A DNA stretch of 64,000 nt from an uncultured Bacteroidales bacterium (GCA_910586395.1 CAJUFX010000001.1:8416-72415), one strand, 5' to 3'. Numbered from the stretch's first letter, positions 9,221-19,125 are shown. Program-made: numbers and translations. Notes: generated from the sequence alone by a model not told the origin.

Positions 9221-9973
9221 ATGATTTCGCTCAAATCCATAGATAAATTTTTCGGGGACCGCCAGGTGCTTTTCGGGATTTCGATGGATTTGCAACCCGG
9301 CAAAGCCAACCTGATTATCGGACGGAGCGGTTCCGGCAAGACGGTGCTCATGAAATGTATGGCCGGCCTGCTGACGCCCGAAAACGGCGAGATCCTGTTC
9401 GACGGCCGGCGGTTCGACGAACGGCAGGACGCCAAGACCGTGGCTGAAATACGACGCGACATCGGCATGGTCTTTCAGGGCGGCGCGCTGTTCGATTCGC
9501 TGACCGTCTTGGAAAACGTCGTCTTTCCGCTCGACATGTTCCGCCGCATGCCCCGCGCCGAAAAGGCCGACCGCGCCCACGACTGCCTCAAACGCGTCGG
9601 TCTGGAAAACATCGACCGCCTCTATCCTTCGGAATTGAGCGGCGGCATGAAAAAACGCGTCGCCATCGCGCGCGCCATCGTCAATAACCCGAAATACCTG
9701 TTCTGCGACGAACCCAATTCGGGACTGGATCCGCAGACATCGGCCCGCATAGACGATTTAATCGCTGAAATCACCGAAGAATACCGAACGACAACGGTCA
9801 TCAACACCCACGACATGAACTCGGTTCTGCAATACGGCGACGTCGTGCATTTCATCCACGAAGGCAAACGCTGGTGGACGGGTGACAAGAAAACGATTTT
9901 GGAGACTCCGGACACCGAATTGCGGAACTTCCTCGAAGCCTCCGAACTGACCAAACGCCTGTTGCGCGCATGA
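9221..9973 (+). CDS. mlaF: MlaF-family ABC transporter ATP-binding protein
   Basis: Cytoplasmic ATPase partner of the upstream permease. Among 250 residues, Walker A GRSGSGKT lies at 34-41, a Q-loop in VFQGG at about 85, the signature LSGGM at 139-143 and Walker B FCDEP with Glu164. The switch histidine is in NTHDMNS. The LSGGM form, rather than LSGGQ, is typical of the Mla/retinal-type subfamily. Its stop overlaps the next start by 4 bp (ATGA), so the operon is translationally coupled. Confidence 0.94.
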   Translation: MISLKSIDKFFGDRQVLFGISMDLQPGKANLIIGRSGSGKTVLMKCMAGLLTPENGEILFDGRRFDERQDAKTVAEIRRDIGMVFQGGALFDSLTVLENVVFPLDMFRRMPRAEKADRAHDCLKRVGLENIDRLYPSELSGGMKKRVAIARAIVNNPKYLFCDEPNSGLDPQTSARIDDLIAEITEEYRTTTVINTHDMNSVLQYGDVVHFIHEGKRWWTGDKKTILETPDTELRNFLEASELTKRLLRA

Positions 9974-10464
9974 ACTTTCTCGACCTGCTGATTGTCATTC
10001 CGTTGATTTGGTTCGGTTACAAGGGTTTCCGAAACGGCTTGGTCATGGAACTCGTCAGCATCCTGTCGCTCATCGCCGGTATTTACATCGCGATCCGCTT
10101 TTCGGCCTGGGTCGGCCAACAATTGGGCATCAAAGGCGAATACGCCGCGACGATTTCGTTCATCATCACTTTCTTAGGCGTACTGATCATCACCTATCTG
10201 CTCGGCAAATTCATAGACGGACTGGTCAAGAAACTGTCGTTGGGATTCCTGAACCGCCTCGGCGGCCTGCTTATCGGCGTATTCAAAACCGCCCTGATCG
10301 TCGGACTGCTGATTTTTACGTGGAACCGCATCGACAAACAGCAAAACATCCTGAAACCGGAAACCCGGAACCATTCGTTGCTTTTCCGGCCGATGGAAAA
10401 CATATCCTATGCCATCTGGCCCCTCCTCAACTCTCTGAACGAACAAATCCAAAATACGTTATGA
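9970..10464 (+). CDS. CvpA-family membrane protein
   Basis: A 164-residue protein with four hydrophobic helices, opening with the CvpA-type segment NFLDLLIVIPLIWFGYKGFRNG. CvpA family members are linked to colicin V production and, more generally, to envelope stress, with no defined biochemical activity. Its ends overlap mlaF upstream and the phosphate transporter downstream, each by an ATGA junction, which places it firmly in this operon. Confidence 0.88.
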   Translation: MNFLDLLIVIPLIWFGYKGFRNGLVMELVSILSLIAGIYIAIRFSAWVGQQLGIKGEYAATISFIITFLGVLIITYLLGKFIDGLVKKLSLGFLNRLGGLLIGVFKTALIVGLLIFTWNRIDKQQNILKPETRNHSLLFRPMENISYAIWPLLNSLNEQIQNTL

Positions 10465-12740
10465 GTTACGAAATCATTTACCTCCTGCTCATCGTCACGT
10501 TATTCTGCCTGGCCTGCTCCGACCTCGTGGTCGGCGTCAGCAACGATGCGGTAAACTTCCTCAACTCGGCCACGGGGTCCAAAGCGGCGCCGCTTTACGT
10601 CGTCCTCATCATCGCCAGCATCGGCATCCTGCTGGGCGCGACGTTTTCCAGCGGCATGATGGAAGTGGCGCGAAGCGGCATTTTCTACCCCGCCAAATTC
10701 TATTTCAGCGAGGTCATGCTCATCTTCCTGGCCGTCGTGATTGCGGACGTCATCCTGCTCGACCTCTTCAATACGTTCGGGCTGCCGACTTCGACCACGG
10801 TCTCCATGGTGTTTGAACTGCTCGGCGCCTCCATCGCCATCTCGGTCATCAAAATCTACCACAACGCCGGCGAAACCCTCGCCCAACTGCCCGCCTACAT
10901 CAACACCTCCAAGGCTTCCGCCATCGTATTCAGCATTCTGGCTTCGGTTTTCATCGGCTTCATCTTCGGGATGATCGTGCAGTTCCTCGCACGCTGCCTA
11001 TTCAGTTTCAAGACCAAACGATCCGTCAAATATTTCGGTGCCATTTGGGGCGGCATCTGCATCGCACTTATCGCCTATTTTTTGATTTTCAAGGCCATGA
11101 AAGGTTCCACGCTCTTACGTCCCGAATGGGTGGAATTTCTCGGCCGACATACCTGGGAATTCCTCGGCCTGACGTTTGCCATTTCCAGCCTCCTGTTATG
11201 GGTAATCCAACTTCTGTTTAAATATAACCCTCTGCGCGTCATTGTATTGGCCGGTACGTTCGCGCTTGCGATGGCCTTTGCCGGCAACGACCTCGTGAAC
11301 TTTATCGGGGTCTCGATGGCGGGCTTGAGTTCTTTCGAAATTTTCCAACAGGCGGGCGGAGTCGCCCCCGACCAACTGGCGATGGGTGCCTTGGCCGGAC
11401 AGGACGCACCGACCGCGACGATATTCCTGTTCATGGCCGGCGTCATCATGGCCGTCACGCTTTGGTTTTCCAAAAAAGCGAAAGCCGTCTTGAAGACCAC
11501 GGTCAACCTGAGCAGCCAAAACAGCGAAGAGGAACGTTTCGCGTCCACGCCGCTCTCGCGTTCGGTCGTCAAAATGTTCGTCGGCATGAGCGAAACCATC
11601 GACCGCCTCCTGCCGGCCGCTTTCAAAAAAGCGATTGCCAAACGGTTCAAACCGGCGAAAGAACAGGAGGAAGGCCTGGCGTTCGACCTCGTGCGCGCCT
11701 CGGTCAACCTGATGGTGGCCGCCTCCCTCATCGCATTCGGCACCTCGCTCAAACTGCCGCTCTCCACAACCTACATCACGTTCATGGTGGCCATGGGCTC
11801 CTCGCTCTCCGACGGTGCCTGGGGACGCGAAAATGCCGTCTATCGCGTGACCGGCGTGTTTACCGTCATCGCCGGCTGGTTCATGACGGCCCTCGTCGCA
11901 CTCCTGCTGGCATTCTGTCTGGCCAGCCTGTTCCACTTCGGCGGCGTCTTCGCCATTATTCCCGTTTTGGTACTGGTCATATTCCTTATGTTCCGCAGCC
12001 GCGTCGTTTCCAAGAAAAAAGCGATGCAGAAACAGGAGCAAAGCAGCTACCTTTACGGACAATGGACGGAAGACGAAGGGCTGATCGGCAACATCAATAA
12101 GGAAATGATCGGCTTGCTGGAACAGATCCCGGCCCTCTACGACGAGGTGCTGGACGGTTTGGAAGCCGAAGACCTGCGCCAACTGCGCAATACCAAGCGG
12201 GCGTTCCAGGAACTGGACACGCACACGCAACTGATGAAAAACAAGTTCAACGACACGCTGACCCTGTTGCAGGACAAAGGAATCGCCGGCGCGGCTTTCT
12301 ATGTACAGGTTGTGAACTACCTGCGCGAAATCCTGCATTCGGCCTCGTTCCTGATAGACGCCAGCTTCGAACACACCGACAACCGCCACAAGCCGATGTT
12401 GCCGGAACAGATTGCCGAACTCAGGAGCGGCTCGAAAGCGTTGCACGATTTGTTCGACCACCTGATTTTCATCATACGCAACGGCCACTACGCCCAACTT
12501 GAGGACTTGAACGCCGAACACCTGAAAACGACGGCCTGGTTCGACCTGCTGGACAAAAAACAAATCAAGCGTATCAAAAGCGGCAACAGCGGCACGAAAA
12601 ACAGCCTCTTGTTCCTGCGTCTGACCGAGAATGTGAAAAACATGGTGCTGTTCGCCTACCTGATGGGCAAGGCCGAGCGCGACTTCAACCTGCCGTCGCC
12701 GTCCACAACCGTGACACCGATGGCGATTCCCGTCAAATAA
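10461..12740 (+). CDS. PiT-family inorganic phosphate transporter with C-terminal PhoU-like region
   Basis: Low-affinity phosphate permease of 759 residues. Two PiT repeats carry the signatures VSNDAVNFLNSATGSKAA near the N-terminus and GNDLVNFIGVSMAG in the second half, with ten or more helices. After about residue 500 a soluble helical region (about 530-740) resembles PhoU-like regulatory domains, a layout known in Bacteroidota. The ATG at 10461 overlaps the cvpA stop. An upstream extension of the frame is only a shadow of cvpA. Linkage to mla genes is suggestive but not explained. Confidence 0.93.
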   Translation: MSYEIIYLLLIVTLFCLACSDLVVGVSNDAVNFLNSATGSKAAPLYVVLIIASIGILLGATFSSGMMEVARSGIFYPAKFYFSEVMLIFLAVVIADVILLDLFNTFGLPTSTTVSMVFELLGASIAISVIKIYHNAGETLAQLPAYINTSKASAIVFSILASVFIGFIFGMIVQFLARCLFSFKTKRSVKYFGAIWGGICIALIAYFLIFKAMKGSTLLRPEWVEFLGRHTWEFLGLTFAISSLLLWVIQLLFKYNPLRVIVLAGTFALAMAFAGNDLVNFIGVSMAGLSSFEIFQQAGGVAPDQLAMGALAGQDAPTATIFLFMAGVIMAVTLWFSKKAKAVLKTTVNLSSQNSEEERFASTPLSRSVVKMFVGMSETIDRLLPAAFKKAIAKRFKPAKEQEEGLAFDLVRASVNLMVAASLIAFGTSLKLPLSTTYITFMVAMGSSLSDGAWGRENAVYRVTGVFTVIAGWFMTALVALLLAFCLASLFHFGGVFAIIPVLVLVIFLMFRSRVVSKKKAMQKQEQSSYLYGQWTEDEGLIGNINKEMIGLLEQIPALYDEVLDGLEAEDLRQLRNTKRAFQELDTHTQLMKNKFNDTLTLLQDKGIAGAAFYVQVVNYLREILHSASFLIDASFEHTDNRHKPMLPEQIAELRSGSKALHDLFDHLIFIIRNGHYAQLEDLNAEHLKTTAWFDLLDKKQIKRIKSGNSGTKNSLLFLRLTENVKNMVLFAYLMGKAERDFNLPSPSTTVTPMAIPVK

Positions 12741-12752
12741 ACGACTTCCGCC

Positions 12753-13967
12753 ATGAACGCACAGCCCCCTACGCCGTTTTTTATCGGATTCGACGCCAAA
12801 CGGGCGGTTTATAACCATACGGGCTTAGGCAATTACAGCCGTTTCGTCGTAGAAGGTCTGGCGAAGTTCCTAACCGAGGACGACGCCCCTGCCTGCGCGG
12901 ATGCTACGCCGACATTGGCATTGGTCGCCACCGAATCCAAACACAAACAGCCGAATGCGGCTTATCCGAAACTCTTGGAGGACTACCCCGACCTCATCCG
13001 GACGGTAAGGCCGCACCACTTCCTTGCCCGGTGCTTCCCGGCTTTTTGGCGGCGATACGGCATGAGCCGTACGCTTGTCCGAAACGGCATCCGGCTGTTT
13101 CACGGCCTGAGCGGCGAATTGCCCGTCGGGCTCAAACGGCGCGGCATCCGCAGTGTTGTAACGGTACACGACTTGATTTTCCTGCACTTTCCGCAGTTTT
13201 ACAAACCGATAGATGTCTTTATCTATAAACTGAAAGCCCGGCACGCGTGCCGGAAGGCCGACCGGATTATCGCCGTCAGCGAATGTACAAAACGTGACAT
13301 CGTGCGTTATTTCAATATCCAACCCGACCGGATTGAGGTCATTTACCAAGGTTGTGAACCGAAATTCGCCGATAATCCGGGGCCGTCAGCCCTGACGGCC
13401 GTGCGGCGGCGGTACGGCCTGCCCGAAAATTTCCTGTTGTTCGTGGGTAGCATCGAAGCGCGCAAAAATCTTCTCGTGGCGGTCAAGGCGTTGGAAATAC
13501 TGCGCGACGACTGCCCCGACCTGCACCTTGTGGCCGTGGGCAAACGGACGCCCTATACGGCCACTGTGGAAGCCTACGCCGCCGCACACGGCCTTTCCGA
13601 CCGCCTGCACTGCCTGCACGGCCTCCCGAACGAAGACCTCCGCGCGCTCTACCATGCCGCGCGTCTGTTTGTCTATCCCTCTCTGTACGAAGGCTTCGGC
13701 ATCCCCATCATCGAAGCGATACAGGCTGGCCTGCCGGTCATCGCCGCCACAGGCTCCTGCCTTGAAGAAGCCGGCGGCCCGGCCTGCCCTTACATCGCGC
13801 CCGACGACGCGCCGGCCTGGGCCGAAGCCATCCGCCGTCTGCTCGCGGACGCGGAGACCTGCCGCCACATCGTGCGCGAAAGCCAAGCCTACGTACAACG
13901 TTTCGACCAAAAGGCCGTCACGCGGCCACTGCTCAAACTCTACCGGGACTTGCTGGCGGACTTATAG
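12753..13967 (+). CDS. Family 4 (GT-B) glycosyltransferase
   Basis: Retaining glycosyltransferase of 404 residues, probably acting on a nucleotide sugar in surface polysaccharide or glycan assembly. The C-terminal domain holds the nucleotide-sugar site, with VGSIEARKNL at about 230 and the E(x7)E motif EGFGIPIIE at about 325. The N-terminal region has the acceptor-side FDAKRAVYNHTGLGNYSR motif seen in mannosyltransferase-like members. It starts 12 bp after the phosphate transporter. Its stop overlaps the convergent phosphohexomutase stop by 6 bp. Donor and acceptor are unknown; neighbouring GDP-sugar genes make mannose or fucose plausible. Confidence 0.92.
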   Translation: MNAQPPTPFFIGFDAKRAVYNHTGLGNYSRFVVEGLAKFLTEDDAPACADATPTLALVATESKHKQPNAAYPKLLEDYPDLIRTVRPHHFLARCFPAFWRRYGMSRTLVRNGIRLFHGLSGELPVGLKRRGIRSVVTVHDLIFLHFPQFYKPIDVFIYKLKARHACRKADRIIAVSECTKRDIVRYFNIQPDRIEVIYQGCEPKFADNPGPSALTAVRRRYGLPENFLLFVGSIEARKNLLVAVKALEILRDDCPDLHLVAVGKRTPYTATVEAYAAAHGLSDRLHCLHGLPNEDLRALYHAARLFVYPSLYEGFGIPIIEAIQAGLPVIAATGSCLEEAGGPACPYIAPDDAPAWAEAIRRLLADAETCRHIVRESQAYVQRFDQKAVTRPLLKLYRDLLADL

Positions 13968-15647
13968 GTCCAAGGCCGCCTTCAGCGCGTCTATGCGCCG
14001 GTTCAACCCCGCCTCCTGTTCCGATAGCGGCTTGCCGGCCTGCCATGGCGCCTTGACCTCGAAATAGAACTTAATCTTGGGCTCGGTACCCGACGGACGC
14101 ACCGTGACCTTACCGCCCTCTTCCGTGAAGAACTGCAACACGTCGGCCGGCGGCAGGCCTTGGAAGCCCTGCGCGTAATCGCGGACTTCGCAAACGGTCT
14201 CGTCGCCCAGCCGCCGCGGCGGGTTCGCGCGGAAATCCGCCATCATGCGCTGGATTTCCTCGCTGCCCGACCGGCCTTTCTTGGTCAGCGAGACCAATGC
14301 CTGCATGTAGAGACCATAACGGCCGTACATTTCTTCCAACAGCTGCATCACGCTCTTGCCCTCGGCCACGGCGGCCGCCACCATCTCGGCGATGACGCAG
14401 GCCGTCATCACGGCGTCCTTGTCGCGCACGAAATCGGCCGCCAGATAACCGTAACTTTCCTCGCCGCCGCCCACGAAAAAGCCCCGGCCTTCCTGTTCGG
14501 CCAGCACCTCCGCGATATACTTGAAGCCCGTCAGCACATCGTAGCAACGCACGCCCTGCGCATCGGCCATGTCCTTGAGCATCTCGGTCGTCACAATCGT
14601 CTTGACCACATAGGGATTCGGCTTGTCCTTGGCCCGCCGCAACAGGTAGTCGGTTACCAGCGCGGCCGTCTGGTTGCCGTTCAGCAGACGGTAGCCGCCC
14701 TGGCCGTCCGGCACGCCCAAGCCGATGCGGTCGGCGTCCGGGTCGGTCGCCATCACGACGTCGGCCTTGAGTTCAGCCGCCAAGGCCATGCCGGCCGACA
14801 TCGCGGCCTGTTCCTCCGGATTGGGTGAAGCCGCATACGGGAAGTCACCGTCCGGCCACATCTGTTCGGGCACGGCGCAGACCTGCTCGAAGCCCCAGGC
14901 CCGCAACGCCTTGGGCACCATCGTCATGCCGGTGCCGTGCAAAGGCGTATAGACTATCTTGACGGCCTTGCGCGCCGCTGCCGAAACCGCCGGCGACCGC
15001 AAGCCTTCCAAGGCCTGCATATAGGCTTCCACTATTTCGGCATCCACATAGTGGATGAGGCCGGCGCCGCCCTCGCGCTTGACCAGATCGTATGAGGTAA
15101 TCTTACGCACCTCCGCGATGACCGCCTTGTCGTGCGGGCTCACGAGCTGACCGCCGTCCGCGCCGTAGGCCTTGTAACCGTTGTATTCCTTGGGGTTGTG
15201 CGAAGCCGTGACCATGACCCCGCCGCAACACTGCTTGTAGCGTACCGCGAACGAGAGCAACGGCGTGGGCCGCATGCCCGTAAAGATATAGACTTCGAAG
15301 CCGTTGGCCGCGAATATCTTGGCCGTCTCCAAAGCGAATTCCGCACTGCCGTGCCGCACGTCGTATGCCACGGCCACGCGTTTCCGCCAGCCTTCCCGGC
15401 CGCAGGCCGCCGCAAGGTAATTGGCGAACCCCTGCGTGGCCATGCCCACGGTATAACGGTTCATACGGTTCGTCCCCACGCCCAAGATACCGCGCAGGCC
15501 ACCCGTACCGAATTCCAAGTCTTTATAAAACGCCTCGGTCAGTTCGTCCTCTTGCTGCATCAGGCGCGCCACCGCCTCCCGCGTGGCTTCATCATACGGG
15601 GCTTGCATCCAAGCCTCCGCTTTCCGTTTAATTTCAGGCGCTATCAT
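13962..15647 (-). CDS. Phosphoglucomutase/phosphomannomutase (alpha-D-phosphohexomutase)
   Basis: Interconverts hexose-6- and hexose-1-phosphates via a phosphoserine enzyme. At 561 residues it has the length of the PGM2-like phospho-sugar mutases. Features in order: FGTGGLRG near 46, catalytic Ser149 in TASHNPKEYNGYK, the magnesium loop DPDADRIG, the sugar-binding GGEESYGY and the C-terminal phosphate loop RPSGTEPK. It lies downstream of gmd and fcl on the same strand, so mannose-1-phosphate supply for GDP-fucose is an attractive but unproven role. Confidence 0.94.
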   Translation of the reverse strand: MIAPEIKRKAEAWMQAPYDEATREAVARLMQQEDELTEAFYKDLEFGTGGLRGILGVGTNRMNRYTVGMATQGFANYLAAACGREGWRKRVAVAYDVRHGSAEFALETAKIFAANGFEVYIFTGMRPTPLLSFAVRYKQCCGGVMVTASHNPKEYNGYKAYGADGGQLVSPHDKAVIAEVRKITSYDLVKREGGAGLIHYVDAEIVEAYMQALEGLRSPAVSAAARKAVKIVYTPLHGTGMTMVPKALRAWGFEQVCAVPEQMWPDGDFPYAASPNPEEQAAMSAGMALAAELKADVVMATDPDADRIGLGVPDGQGGYRLLNGNQTAALVTDYLLRRAKDKPNPYVVKTIVTTEMLKDMADAQGVRCYDVLTGFKYIAEVLAEQEGRGFFVGGGEESYGYLAADFVRDKDAVMTACVIAEMVAAAVAEGKSVMQLLEEMYGRYGLYMQALVSLTKKGRSGSEEIQRMMADFRANPPRRLGDETVCEVRDYAQGFQGLPPADVLQFFTEEGGKVTVRPSGTEPKIKFYFEVKAPWQAGKPLSEQEAGLNRRIDALKAALDL

Positions 15648-15700
15648 CGTCTTTCGTGTTTAAGGTTTCTTTATTTTATGCGGTTCGCATGCGGCTGGTG

Positions 15701-15764
15701 GCGAAACTTCTCCTTGCCTCCACGTACGCTTCGCTCCCTAAAGTCGGCTACAGAGAAGTTTCGC
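15701..15764. repeat. Inverted repeat between fcl and the phosphohexomutase gene
   Basis: Perfect 12-bp arms, gcgaaacttctc at 15701-15712 and its reverse complement at 15753-15764, enclose a 40-bp loop. Pairing extends weakly beyond with a one-base bulge. No T-run follows, so a simple intrinsic terminator is unlikely. The rest of this 156-bp gap shows nothing else. Confidence 0.75.
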
Positions 15765-15803
15765 ACCATCAACCGCCCGCGACCATTTTCTCGTTTCCAC
15801 CGG

Positions 15804-16877
15804 CTAATGCGCCGTGTACCAATCATACAGCCGCGCGATGCCGTCTTCCAGCCGCACCTTCGGTTTCCAGCCCAGGGCCGACAGTTTGGAGATATCCAAG
15901 AGTTTGCGCGGCGTGCCGTCGGGCTTGGTCTCGTCGTACACGAGCGTTCCCGCATAGCCCACGGCCTTTTTAACGTAACCGGCCGTCTGCGCGATACTGG
16001 CCTCCTCGCCGCTGCCCACGTTGATATGCGTGTTGCGCACCTGCTTCTCGCCCGGCCGCACCAAATCCTTGAACGAGATATGTTCCATGACATAGACGCA
16101 GGCTTCGGCCATGTCCTCGCTCCAGAGGAACTCGCGCAACGGCCGGCCCGTTCCCCAGAGCGTGACGGCCTTGTCCGTAATGCCGTACTTTTCCAGCACG
16201 CGCCGGATGGCCGCCCAATCGGCCGCTCCGTCCACGCCCTCCACGGGCCGCGCCTCTAAATCGCGCCGCACCGCCGCCTCGTCGCCCTCGAAAAGGCATT
16301 TGCCCAAATGGATCTTGCGGATCATGGCCGGCAACACATGCGAGGTCTCCAGATTGAAGTTGTCGTTGGGGCCGTAGAGGTTGGTCGGCATGACCGAAAG
16401 GAAATCGGTGCCGTACTGTAAATTATAGCTCTCGCACATCTTCAGGCCCGCGATTTTGGAAAGGGCGTAAGGTTCGTTCGTGTATTCGAGTTCGGACGTC
16501 AGCAGACAATCTTCCGGCATGGGTTGCGGCGCGAGCCGCGGATAGATGCAGGAGCTGCCGAGAAAAAGCAGTTTCTTGACGCCGTGCGCATAGGCTTGAT
16601 GAATCGTATTGCAGGCAATCATCAGATTCTCGTAGATGAACTGCGCGCGGTACGTGTTGTTGGCCTGTATGCCGCCCACCCTGGCCGAAGCCACGACCAC
16701 ATAGTCGGGTCGCTCCGCGTCGAAGAAACGCGCCGTGGCGGCCGTATCCGTCAAATCCAGTTCGGCATGGCTGCGCCCTACGAGCTTGCGGTAGCCCTTG
16801 CTTTCCAACGTTTTCCAGATGGCCGAACCCACCAACCCCCGGTGACCGGCCACATAAATCTTGCTGTCCTTTTCCAT
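15804..16877 (-). CDS. fcl: GDP-L-fucose synthase
   Basis: NADPH-dependent epimerase-reductase that turns GDP-4-keto-6-deoxymannose into GDP-L-fucose. An extended SDR fold with nucleotide motif GHRGLVGSA at 11-19 is followed by catalytic Ser108 (GSSCIYP) and the Tyr137-x3-Lys141 pair (YALSK). The ATG at 16877 is chosen because earlier residues of the open frame are Arg/Pro-rich and unrelated to the family. This gives 357 residues, with an insertion (about 225-265) usual in Bacteroidota homologues. It follows gmd by 102 bp. Confidence 0.95.
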   Translation of the reverse strand: MEKDSKIYVAGHRGLVGSAIWKTLESKGYRKLVGRSHAELDLTDTAATARFFDAERPDYVVVASARVGGIQANNTYRAQFIYENLMIACNTIHQAYAHGVKKLLFLGSSCIYPRLAPQPMPEDCLLTSELEYTNEPYALSKIAGLKMCESYNLQYGTDFLSVMPTNLYGPNDNFNLETSHVLPAMIRKIHLGKCLFEGDEAAVRRDLEARPVEGVDGAADWAAIRRVLEKYGITDKAVTLWGTGRPLREFLWSEDMAEACVYVMEHISFKDLVRPGEKQVRNTHINVGSGEEASIAQTAGYVKKAVGYAGTLVYDETKPDGTPRKLLDISKLSALGWKPKVRLEDGIARLYDWYTAH

Positions 16878-16979
16878 AAGGCATAAGGGCGTTGCGTCGT
16901 GCGGTGCGGTGGCGGCGCGGTGAGGACGCCATGCCCCAACCGGGCGCCGCCTGTCCGCGTCTTCCGACGCCAACGCTTT

Positions 16980-18143
16980 TTATTCAAAATAATTCATGAT
17001 GCGGTAGCCGCCGCGCTTCAAATACTCCTCGCGGCGCATGAGTTTGAGGTCGCTGTCGGTCATCTCGCTGACCATCGCCTTTAGGTCGTATTCGGGTTGC
17101 CAGCCGAGCCGCTCCCGCGCCTTGGTCGCGTCCCCGAGCAGGAATTCCACCTCGGTGGGTCGGAAATACTGCGGATCGACGGCCACGATGGCCTCGCCCA
17201 TGCGTTTGGCGAAAGCGGCATAGTGTTCCGCCCCCACCCTCTCTTCAAAAACGGCCCGGTCGATGGCGGCGACCAACCCCTGTTCCGCCATACCCTCGCC
17301 CCGGAACTCGACGCTCACGCCAATATGCGCCAGCGCCATCCGCACGAAATCGCGGACCGACGTCGCGGTGCCCGTCGCAATCACATAGTCGTCAGGTTTT
17401 TCCTGCTGCAATATGAGCCACATGGCGCGCACGTAGTCTTTGGCGTGCCCCCAGTCGCGCCGGGCCGAAAGGTTGCCGAGATAGAGCTTGTCCTGCAGCC
17501 CCAAGGCCATCTTGGCCACGGCGCGCGTGATCTTGCGCGTGACGAACGTCTCGCCCCGCACGGGCGACTCGTGGTTGAACAGGATGCCGTTGCTCGCGTG
17601 CAGGCCGTAGGCCTCGCGGTAATTGACCGTAATCCAGTAGGCGTAGAGTTTGGCCGCCGCGTAGGGGCTGCGCGGATAGAACGGCGTCTTTTCGGTTTGG
17701 GGCGTCTCGCGCACCAGCCCGTAGAGTTCGGACGTGGAAGCCTGATAGAGACGTGTCTTGTCCGTCAGGCCGAGCAAGCGCACGGCCTCCAGCAGCCGGA
17801 GCGTCCCCACCCCGTCGGCGTCCGCCACGTATTCGGGTGTGTCGAAACTCACCTTGACATGGCTCATGGCCGCGAGGTTATAGATTTCGGTCGGCCGTAC
17901 CTTTTGAATGATGTCCGTCAGGTTGAGGCTGTCGGTCATATCGCCGTAATGCAGGAAAAACCGCCGGCCCGCCTGCTGCGGGTCTTCGTACAGATGGTCG
18001 ATGCGGTCGGTGTTGAACAACGACACGCGCCGCTTGACGCCATGCACCTCATAGCCTTTCTTCAGCAGAAATTCGCTCAGATAGGCGCCGTCCTGCCCGG
18101 TCACCCCGGTAATCAACGCCACTTTTCTCGTTTGATCCGACAT
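16980..18143 (-). CDS. gmd: GDP-mannose 4,6-dehydratase
   Basis: First committed step of GDP-fucose synthesis. The 387-residue extended SDR has GVTGQDGAYLSE at 13-24 for NADP binding, the catalytic STSELYG motif, and the Tyr-x3-Lys in SPYAAAKLYAYW. It heads the minus-strand group gmd-fcl-phosphohexomutase. No consensus promoter was found in the roughly 100 bp upstream. Confidence 0.96.
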   Translation of the reverse strand: MSDQTRKVALITGVTGQDGAYLSEFLLKKGYEVHGVKRRVSLFNTDRIDHLYEDPQQAGRRFFLHYGDMTDSLNLTDIIQKVRPTEIYNLAAMSHVKVSFDTPEYVADADGVGTLRLLEAVRLLGLTDKTRLYQASTSELYGLVRETPQTEKTPFYPRSPYAAAKLYAYWITVNYREAYGLHASNGILFNHESPVRGETFVTRKITRAVAKMALGLQDKLYLGNLSARRDWGHAKDYVRAMWLILQQEKPDDYVIATGTATSVRDFVRMALAHIGVSVEFRGEGMAEQGLVAAIDRAVFEERVGAEHYAAFAKRMGEAIVAVDPQYFRPTEVEFLLGDATKARERLGWQPEYDLKAMVSEMTDSDLKLMRREEYLKRGGYRIMNYFE

Positions 18144-18242
18144 AATCTCCTTAATCTTTATTCAAACCGACCCTTCGCAAGGTCTTTTCATTTCAAACAC
18201 AACAGGCCAAATACGCACCTGTATATCAATCCTATAACTCAA

Positions 18243-19016
18243 TTATAAATGCATCCCGAGTTTCAAATAACCGAGATGCACATATTCCCCCGCTTTGTAC
18301 AGCATATTGTACCCCATACCGAAAGAAAAACGCTTGTAATCGATACCGGTCCCTATCTCCATATCAAACCATGCCGGGCGTTTACCTATATATTCTTTCC
18401 GGATACCGTCTTCCAAAAAACATATTTTCCCGTTTACCGGATATAAATTGACCCCAAGACTTAGATTCAGAAACGGATATAGTTCTTTCGATACCGGAAT
18501 ATAACCTTTCATATTCGCCCCCATCGACAGACTCTGCATAAACATCCAGTCCGCCGCGAGATTATCATAAATCCTTTCAAACAAACAGGTATATCCCAAC
18601 TCAAATCCCAAAAAGAAATAGTCATAAAAACGTCCCCCGACAACCGCATCCACCGCAGGTCCCATATTGACACGATTGAACGGGAGGCCTACATACCAAT
18701 GTCCTTGCGTTCTAATGGTATGGATATATTTACCTCTTTCCCGCGGGGCCTCCTTGTCCGATTGCCGGGTGGACGAAAAATCATTAAACACCTCTTTTTT
18801 ACCATTTTGATATTTAATGAAAAACACCTCGCGTTTATCCACCGTCCGCGTCGGCCCGTCTTGAAATTCCCACGCCACATACTTTATAGCCTCTGGCAAA
18901 ATTTCCAAAACCCTGGCCTGCACTTCATCCGCATTCTTGAAAACAATGACATCTTGTGCCGAGCCTCGAGACATCACCGCAAACAGAATGACAAACAGAG
19001 TGAAACTTTTCTTCAT
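18243..19016 (-). CDS. Secreted protein, probable small outer-membrane beta-barrel
   Basis: 257 residues. The signal peptide KKSFTLFVILFAVMSRGSA is followed by a short domain seen in many Bacteroidota secreted proteins (DVIVFKNADEVQARVLEI, then a YQNGKKEVF segment). A long stretch of alternating aromatic and polar residues ends in LKLGMHL, as expected for a beta-barrel with a C-terminal sorting strand. Function is unknown. Base composition is visibly more A+T-rich than the neighbouring gmd, hinting at a different history. Confidence 0.8.
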   Translation of the reverse strand: MKKSFTLFVILFAVMSRGSAQDVIVFKNADEVQARVLEILPEAIKYVAWEFQDGPTRTVDKREVFFIKYQNGKKEVFNDFSSTRQSDKEAPRERGKYIHTIRTQGHWYVGLPFNRVNMGPAVDAVVGGRFYDYFFLGFELGYTCLFERIYDNLAADWMFMQSLSMGANMKGYIPVSKELYPFLNLSLGVNLYPVNGKICFLEDGIRKEYIGKRPAWFDMEIGTGIDYKRFSFGMGYNMLYKAGEYVHLGYLKLGMHL

Positions 19017-19117
19017 AATCTCTCATTTTAAGTTCCTGTAAACATTGGAAGCCCTTGGGAAAACCGCAATCAAACTGAAATGTTTGCCGAAACTTTCCGT
19101 ATAGCCATGTTACCATG

Positions 19118-19125
19118 CAAATATA
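19118..19125 (-). promoter_or_regulatory. Candidate -7 element for the outer-membrane protein gene
   Basis: CAAATATA on the plus strand reads TATATTTG on the minus strand, matching TAnnTTTG, about 100 bp upstream of the 18243-19016 gene. No matching -33 box is seen. Confidence 0.45.

Noticed and set aside
11196..12818. 540-codon minus-strand frame opposite the phosphate transporter
   Set aside because: GC-rich shadow frame; the plus-strand PiT repeats are clear and the minus frame lacks any domain.
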